This document shows, piece after piece, positions 57,401-64,000 of a stretch of 64,000 nt of DNA. The DNA is from Pseudopyrenochaeta lycopersici. Its lineage: Eukaryota; Ascomycota; Dothideomycetes; Pleosporales; Pseudopyrenochaetaceae. Positions within the stretch are counted from its first letter, which is position 1; the number at the start of each line of letters is the position of its first letter. The stretch covers positions 620,001 to 684,000 of the forward strand of contig NHZP01000015.1 of assembly GCA_003313425.1 (NCBI GenBank), given 5' to 3'. Below the pieces are notes generated by a model. The model was not told the DNA's origin and did no database searches. It saw only the letters and a program-made list of their open reading frames with translations. The position numbers and the translations under genes were made by a program.

Positions 57401-59714
57401 AATAACTTCCCTGAAACTTCTCCTCTTACCCAATTCATTCATGCAAAATGTTACTTTCTGTGTTTGAACGCTGTACTGACAAGTCCGGAATATAGCACAG
57501 CCCCACAAGTCCCGGATCGTGATATCAAAAGTGCGGAGCAAGGGCTCTCGATCGCTAGCTTTACTGAGAACGTCCCAACAACGGTCTTCATTATACGAAC
57601 GACATCAATTACGCTTACAGGATCTGTACCAACGACAATATACATGATCCAGACCACTACTTTAACCGAAGAGCGCAATATCACGCTTACGCATAATGTC
57701 GCGACGACAACTACGGAAAGATCAACATCTGTAGCAACGCGTGAGTTTACCTTGACTTTGATCCAGGATGTCCCCAAAACAACCTCAATTTATACCACAT
57801 TGACTGAGGTCGAGACTTATACAACGACGTCAACAGCATATGTAAATGCTGGTGAAATCGTTACCAGCATCAGCACAGAGCGTGTGACCACCACAAGCAC
57901 AGAGGTGGCAACTTCTACCGGTGAGGCGTCCCAGTACCACCCCTTGGCAAAAGAAAGACCCAAATTCTGATATCTGAGTGGGACGTGGGTTGCAAGCCTC
58001 CATACAGTAATCGTTTATTTGGGTAGAATTTTCTGGCTTCCCATCGTTGCTAATTTCGTCTTTCAGAAACAACAACATCGCGGAACACGCTAATGAAAGT
58101 GGTAACACAATCTATCACAGGTAGGGCGTCAGAAGTTTTTTTCAATCTATTATAGCTGGCTTTATAGTGCACAAACTGCTTCAGTAATCCCTAAACCCGT
58201 CTTGACAGCAAACAATGGGAGAAGATGTCCTCGAGCTACCGCACTATCACTTATAGTATTACTGCTAGGCGATAACGAATGATTTCAATGAGGTCAAGTG
58301 CTGACGCCTTTTCTTATTAGAAACCATCAACCAGGTCTTGACTCAATCGGCATTTCAAACGCGAACAGCAGCAACAGAGTCGACGGCGATCACAAAAACA
58401 GAGACTTTTATAGGTATTTAAAACACACAGCTATATTTCTGGCTAGGTCTAGCTACTCAGCCTAAGGAAATCCTCATTATGATTATTCTTTTTACTAACC
58501 GCTTGCTACAGCGACTATAACGGCTACTCTCTCGTCCACGATGACACAAACAGTCACGACTACCTTACCACAGCAAACAAAGACGGTCAACAAGTTTACA
58601 AACCCTTTGGGCATTGAGGTACGTCGAAGATACATCATTGAATAATTCGGAGAGTTTCTCTTGGATGGATATTCATTATCAGATGTTTGGAACCACTCTT
58701 CTTTGGAGTTCCTCTTATAACTATTCAGGTATCAGCCTGTTACATAGCTTTTCAAAGGGCCTTGTAAAGCTAGTTCTTCACTAAAAATTCGGATTTCCCC
58801 ATTCACAGCAGACTAAGAATTTTGTACAGGGCGCGCAAGGCAAGACAACAACAATCACGGAACGTTCGACCCATTTATCCATAATAACGTCAACGGTTCG
58901 TGAAACAATTACCACTACCTCGACACATCTCCAATTGACTGCTACGACTCAGTTGTCTACTGTGACTAGCATAAGCACCGTCACTCGCGCTTTCACCACC
59001 ACTGAAGTTGCAACATCTGTAGTCCCCGCAACGACATCCTTCATCGTTCGCAGTTTGACGATGTTTTCCACTCGCACTCAACCAGTCACGGTCATCTCAT
59101 TTGCCTCAACTGTGAGCGAGCGTAAACTTATAACCACGCTGCGAAGCACCTTGACAGAGCGAATCACCACAACAAGGTTCTTCAGGCGGTTCACCACCAC
59201 ACAGACTACTACAGCACGAAGTATTAGCACCACGACTGTCTTTGGAGCAGGTTATTCCACTTTCACGAGCATAGTTCCGACAACAATTACAGCTCCAGGA
59301 GCAACCGAGGTTCGAGTGCAAGAAGTGACGAAAGTAGAACTTGTGACTGCCACGGCAGTTCAGCAGAGCGTTCGTACAATAATTGCTACTATCCGATCAA
59401 CTATCACATTGGTGCGAACGCGCACTGGAGCGAAGTCAACAACGATCATCAAGCCTACGACAATAACAAGGTATCAGCCATTGACGGTAACGCGACAGCG
59501 GTTATGGACAGTAACACAGCAACAAGTCAGAGTTTCCACTATCACGCGGCCAGCCAGGACAATCACAAAAACGATCACAGCGGCAGCGCAGGTGCAGTCT
59601 CGACAGACCAGATTGGCAACGGCGTCACGAGTATCGACAGTGACAAGAATAATAACACAGCAAGTGCAGTCGAGTAGGGCAAATAGGTTGCTCGTATCAT
59701 TAGGACGGAGGTAG
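54456..59714 (+). CDS. Giant Thr-rich repeat protein, 3' block (20 exons; 5' end uncertain)
   Basis: Exons traced: 54456-54546, 54605-54762, 54823-54901, 54969-55024, 55086-55188, 55243-55384, 55533-55552, 55605-55788, 55845-55993, 56055-56123, 56186-56346, 56419-56517, 56772-56891, 56938-57069, 57121-57174, 57484-57920, 58067-58120, 58321-58413, 58512-58618, 58809-59714; about 1,070 residues. All 19 junctions are phase-consistent GT-AG introns; four are longer than 180 nt and may hide further exons. Many exons carry one module with an N-x-T-V-Y-V-T core. Exon 12 is different, with three Cys (QCEICVFDGGADEKC). The last exon (302 codons) is Thr/Arg/Val-rich, basic, and ends SSRANRLLVSLGRR without a GPI or membrane signal. 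The start of exon 16 could instead be 57559. Function unknown; a structural or surface role is inference. Confidence 0.6.
57291..57307 (+). repeat. Homopolymer run of 17 C
   Basis: Seventeen consecutive C inside the proposed 57175-57483 intron of the Thr-rich gene. The length may be affected by sequencing or slippage. Confidence 0.95.
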
Positions 59715-61173
59715 AAGGAGATGAAACGAACGTAGTGGGGAAGATGACCAAATTTTGAGGCGGAATGGAGATGAAGAGTGCTGGTGTGCAGCTTGTAAAT
59801 ATGAACAGTGTAGCCCGTCCATTGTATGATACAATTCATGTGCGTGTATAAGATGCTCGCAGAATAGTTCTGTTCAGCTTGGATTTAGGTAGCCGGCAAA
59901 AGCATGTAGCTTCCAAGAAGCCTCGCTACATTCACTTCGTCGCTCATGCAGCTCACATTGAGCGTTATGAGTGTGTGAGTTTATAAACAAGGTCGTCAGT
60001 ACCGCCATACCGGTCTTATTCAACGTAAATAGGTAAATAATAATCTACTACTATCTTATTCAATGCTCTTCTTGATATTATATTGGCAATTCCAATCCTG
60101 TGCATACCCCGACATCCAAGTTTGTGGCTCCGACTGCTATATACACGAGCCCATCAGCTCAGTTAGCATTGCCAACGCCCTTTTCCTCCTTCCTCATGGA
60201 CGACGAATCTCACAATCAACTACTGCAGCGGGGGATGATTTGACTCTTGAATTTTTTTTAACTTGTGGTGTTTCGTTCGAGAGACGAAGTTAGCCCGTGA
60301 AAATATCCAACGGAGTTCCAAAATAACATGGCCTTTTGGCTTAGCCGCAGAGGTATTGGGCATTACAGCTTTGAAGTATTCTTGGCTATTTAGAATTGCA
60401 TGATCTCCCAGTTCACGCAGTTCTCGCCGGCGTATCATAAAAGTGGATGTTTTGTTCATACTTCATATCAAGCGTGGAGACTTGGTGACTTTAGCTGGCG
60501 CAGGCATAGTCATTAAAGTTAGGGAACAGATAATCACGTCAGCGACCAAAAATTTTGTACTGTATGCGCTAAGTAGCAATTATCTTACCGTTAGTTTGCG
60601 CATACAGAACAAATTTGAGTGGGATACGTGAGATTCCAGTCGTTGAATAAGGTTTCGCGACTGCTAACCGCAAGGAGAATGAGATATGCTCTCTTGCACT
60701 ATAACATGTGCTCGCTGCGAGGTCAAAACGTAGAAATTCTTCTAGGCTTGCATCTCATCATCATGGATTGAAATGGTGAAACCCCTGAGGCATGTACCGA
60801 CAAGAACACAGAGCAGGGATGAAGATAGGTCATGAAAATGAGCCTCAATAGGGGTGAATTCATCTAATCATTCTTGTTTCTAGGAAGGTGATGTTGCGCA
60901 GCGGATACGCATTCCTCTAGTTCGATTTTATACATAATGATTGCATGGCCAAGACACTCACCGTAGTGAATGTAGCTCCCTATTCATGTACCATAGTAAT
61001 CATAACTGACGTAAAATTCATCTGTACAAACACTGGAAGAGACGAAGAGTGCCGCGAATTTGGTTCTTAGTAGCCATCGCCTAATCTACGAAAAACCTTC
61101 CACATTTGCGCTATGCGCCGAGTCTTCTTTCGATTGTCTATCTTGGTACGTCGACCTCTCAAAAGTATCGTTC
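59715..61173. other. Convergent intergenic region, about 1.5 kb
   Basis: Between the 3' ends of the Thr-rich gene (plus) and the small secreted protein gene (minus). Short ORFs only; AT-rich at 60020-60080. No RNA gene, repeat or transposon seen. Confidence 0.4.
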
Positions 61174-61473
61174 CTAACTCGACAATGCCGTAGTGACCGT
61201 GCTCGTTGCACATGTAACATCATAGCTATATTTTGTGGTGACAGTGAGTCGTGAAGTTACTACGCAACTTGTTTCTGGTAGATATGTCGAGACATCGTAG
61301 GGTGAAGGATTGGTGAGGTAGCAGTTGGTTGTTGTGTATGTAGTTGGCGTAGGAGATGAGCTCGGCTCTGGTAGGCAGTCTTCGGGGCGCTTCTCGCAGT
61401 CTTTTGCTTCGGCCCGTGTGGCCGCGAGAAGGCCAAGGGAAGCGAGAGCTGTGAAGAAGAGAGAGTATTGCAT
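61174..61473 (-). CDS. Small secreted Cys-containing, Thr/Tyr-rich protein
   Basis: Single exon, 99 residues. MQYSLFFTALASLGLLAATRAEA is a clear signal peptide (cut probably after residue 20-23). The mature part of about 77 residues has five Cys (KDCEKRPEDC near its start, then NCY, SCVV and VTCAT), a Pro-rich linker (PEPSSSPTPTT) and a Thr/Val-rich C-terminus ending STVTTALSS. No GPI signal. Small size, secretion and Cys content fit candidate effectors or small wall proteins; the odd number of Cys makes a fully disulfide-bonded fold unlikely unless it dimerises. It lies next to the Thr-rich giant locus, and its C-terminus shares the Thr-Val flavour, but I see no specific homology. Confidence 0.72.
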   Translation of the reverse strand: MQYSLFFTALASLGLLAATRAEAKDCEKRPEDCLPEPSSSPTPTTYTTTNCYLTNPSPYDVSTYLPETSCVVTSRLTVTTKYSYDVTCATSTVTTALSS

Positions 61474-62836
61474 CTTGAGGACGACGGCAGATTTTTTGGA
61501 TTATTTGGGATCGGTTTGAAAGATTTGTCGAAGTTGAGTTCTGGCTTGCGAAGATGGCTCCTGATTGAGGCTGGTAAGGGAATTGTTCACTTTGGATTTA
61601 TTGTCGGAGATTTATTGTCGACCTTACACGAGCACTCATATGTATTTTCGCAAGGAGACCAGAATCAAACACTCGACCAATTCGAGACCTAGACCCATCC
61701 ATACCTTAATTTAAGCCTCCAGATCCAGCTTTGCCACCATGCATAAATGGCTGTCAAGCCTATCAAGTGCCCTAGGCGATTGCTTCGGCAAACGCTACAC
61801 AACGCCTCGGTATTTTGTACACCTGTACTGTAGTCGAGATCAGCCGAAGTGTTCGTTTCACATTAGTATCTTCGGTCCTACAGAAACTCAATAGCCCAGG
61901 AGACTACCTAGTGTCGTACATGTCGCCGCCCTGTCGCACGAAGGCGCAATAGAGTGGACACATGCTCCCTTGTTGGGAAAACAAGGCTATAATCGCAGTG
62001 ATGAGAGTGCCTTCCGCCTTTTTGCTCACCCTGCCGTGCTCAGCTGGACATCATCCAACAACATCGCCTGCGGTTGTCAAGGCTAAGCGTCCGTGGTCCG
62101 GCCAGCCTGAAAAGACAGGAGTACCAGAATGGTGATTGGACATCATATTACCGGAGTTCTCGAACTATGAAGACCTAAGAGGAAGTAAATCCGTTCTGCA
62201 GCCAATGAGGTTGTGGTTAAAAGATCTGCGGTTCAGCCGCATTGCCCCACAGAACACTAGCAGCACACGCAGGGAGGAGCTATGTCTGGGTAGGGCTTCG
62301 GGAGTTCCAGAGCCTCGTATCAATATATTTTGACTATTGCATCAAAACGGGCTAGCCATGTTTCCAGATTATCCAGAGAACAAGAGGATGTTGGTGAGGA
62401 GAAGTAGCCAATTTAGAATCGCGCAGCACGCGATATAGTTATCGGGTTTCGCTCCGTCGGCTCTCGCCTTTTAATGCGTCCCAAAAACCGCCGGCGCCCA
62501 AGCCTCTGTCCACTATAGAATTCTACTTGATTTGTATACGCAGGCATGACTACGGACGCTTAGTGTGTGGCCCCAATACTAGGCTTCAAGCTTCCGAGCC
62601 TTGTGCCATGCGATGTAGCACCAGAAAAGGATTACTTAACTCCACTGTCTTTGTACTCTGGGTTAGTTTCTCAAATAGCAAGGTTAACGCTACTCATCCA
62701 GAAAGCCGTAAAATTCTTTAATCAAATAATCTCCTGTTCAGATGCACACTCGTTGATTACATGACGCTTAGGAATTCAAGCTCCTAGCCCAGTGTCGAAA
62801 CTAATAATACAGTATTTATACATGTGATTATACATA
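61474..62836. other. Intergenic, about 1.4 kb
   Basis: Promoter of the small secreted protein gene at its left end and 3' flank of the next minus-strand gene at its right end. Only short ORFs; nothing else supported. Confidence 0.35.
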
Positions 62837-63772
62837 TTATTCCATTACCATCATGCCTCGAAGGAAGCCAGCGTAGCCATACCACCCCAAGCGAGAAGAT
62901 TGAAGTCCAGCAGCAGCCATTATTGGACGCACTCCTGAGAATTGGTTTCCAGCTTCTTGGTTTTTCCACCAATCTGTTTCAGCAAAAGCCTCTAGGTCCC
63001 AGTCGTAGAAATAGTGGCCTGAATCCAGAGTGTGTTGCATATAATCGGGTGTGTGATCGCAGTAGTAGGAGTACAAATTGACGATACTTTCGCCTCTTCC
63101 TTGGTTGAAGTACAGCTTATCTCCAATGATAGGCCATGCTGCAACAAATCGAGAGCTCAAGATATAGCCACGCGCAAGCCACTCTGATTTGCGCACATGT
63201 CGGGGCTCGATGTCCAGAATCGTTCCAATCTCGGCCACCGAAAGCCACTCTTCACCGCCTCTCCGGGTACTCTTCCATACCGGCAAGAGATGTCCAGAAC
63301 TGCTTATAGTTTGACATTGAATCATGTCGGATGCATTGATTTGAAGGAGCAGAATCTTCTCTTCGCTTCTCAGACGTAGCTGGTGAACTCGCTTCAGAGC
63401 ATGAGCTATACAGTAATTAGTCATCAAATTCTACATTTTACTTCATAGAAGAGAGGCCCCTACCAAAATTATCGAAGAGAGACACGAATGGAGTCGCTTG
63501 TTGACCATCCCGGTAGAGATGAGCTTCGATCGCTTCAATATCCAATTGAGGCGACCGATATTCGCCTCGTGCTTCAAATAGATACGGATTTCTGCTTGAT
63601 CTTGGATGATATATTGTCGAGCATCGCTCGCTAGTCACGCAATAGAAGTATGCTCCTTCAAAGTGTTTAATTTGATGGTGTTGAGAATCACTTGTATTGA
63701 TTGGTCAGTCAGGAGTTGAGCCACAGCTACCATTGGAATAACGTACCCGGACATCATGTCATCAAACTTCAT
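62837..63772 (-). CDS. Fungal protein resembling the DUF7587 family
   Basis: Three exons on the minus strand: 63772-63747 (26 nt), 63690-63464, 63405-62837; introns of 56 and 58 nt; 273 residues. The short first exon MKFDDMMSG joins in phase 2 to DSQHHQIKHFEGAYFYCVTSER; its intron has a ctgac branch site 15-20 nt before the acceptor. The middle part (QQATPFVSLFDNFAHALKRVHQLRLRSEEKILLLQINASDM ... EEWLSVAEIG) follows the pattern of the fungal DUF7587 proteins as I remember them: T-P-F-[IL]-S-[LV]-[FY]-D, a helix, then an [IV]-x-x-I-[DN]-[AT] strand. The C-terminal third is Trp/Tyr-rich (YYCDHTPDYMQHTLDSGHYFYDWDLEAF). No signal peptide or membrane helix. Function of the family is unknown. Confidence 0.65.
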
Positions 63773-64000
63773 CTCACAAAGCAATGAATGGACACTTCAT
63801 ATCGTTATTCTCTATCCATACAAAGTTGTGACCATTTTCGCAGTGTATCGGTCGAAGGTATTGGACCAAAGGAACCAGAGGCTGGACCAAAATGTGCAAG
63901 AGGGTCCGTGATGGTGCAAAGCTTGCACCAACAGGGTCCGGCAATTTCTTCCCATTACCTCAACCTCACTGTTCAGACAATGCATCGGTCTAAACATCGC
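63773..64000. other. Upstream flank of the last gene
   Basis: 228 bp to the window edge, presumably its promoter. A 61-codon minus ORF shows no features. Confidence 0.3.

Overview
The window is nuclear DNA of a filamentous ascomycete (Pezizomycotina). Evidence seen in the sequence: protein-coding genes are broken by many short GT-AG introns, mostly 46-64 nt, often with CTAAC/CTGAC-like branch sites; there are no operons or bacterial ribosome binding sites; and the genes include eukaryote- or fungus-specific ones (DASH subunit Ask1, type II PI4-kinase Lsb6, Met8, Fungal_trans_2 regulator, HIRAN-SNF2 helicase). Dothideomycetes is my best guess for the class, but that is inference from the general look of the lineage-specific proteins. 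I rebuilt exon structures by hand from splice consensus, reading phase and family conservation. Most joins are phase-consistent, but none is backed by transcripts.

Left part (1-24.7 kb): the 5' end of a possible Pep7/Vac1-like gene at the edge; MET8 (siroheme synthesis); a METTL16-type RNA methyltransferase with an inverted CCAAT palindrome upstream; two unrecognised genes; cytosolic glutaminyl-tRNA synthetase; a 14-TM drug:H+ antiporter; a zinc-cluster-less Fungal_trans_2 regulator carrying a 12-copy RETKS tandem repeat; an unrecognised Ser/Pro-rich coiled-coil protein; a secreted endonuclease/exonuclease/phosphatase-fold nuclease; and a Dal5-type anion:cation symporter behind a long GC-rich upstream region.

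Middle (26-48 kb): a Rad5/HLTF-like HIRAN-SNF2-RING protein, LSB6 and ASK1 in tandem on the minus strand; ASK1 is divergent from a short-chain dehydrogenase with a mitochondrial-like N-terminus. Then come a small Gly/Tyr-rich coiled-coil protein, an 11-exon amino-acid permease with two microexons and a 34-nt intron, an orphan beta-propeller-like protein and an ADP-ribosylglycohydrolase.

Right part (49-64 kb): the most unusual locus. About 10.5 kb encodes a Thr-rich, low-complexity repeat protein spread over at least 25 mostly tiny exons, with three different internal repeat families (about 4, 15 and 11 residues) and a series of exon-sized modules around an N-x-T-V-Y-V-T core. A 2.7-kb non-repetitive stretch splits it into two blocks whose exon phases are still compatible, so it is either one giant gene (about 1,800 residues) or two related neighbours. 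It is followed by a 99-residue secreted Cys-containing protein and a three-exon gene of a fungal family resembling DUF7587.

Most genes are independent housekeeping or transport functions. I see no biosynthetic cluster, transposon, tRNA, rRNA or CRISPR array.
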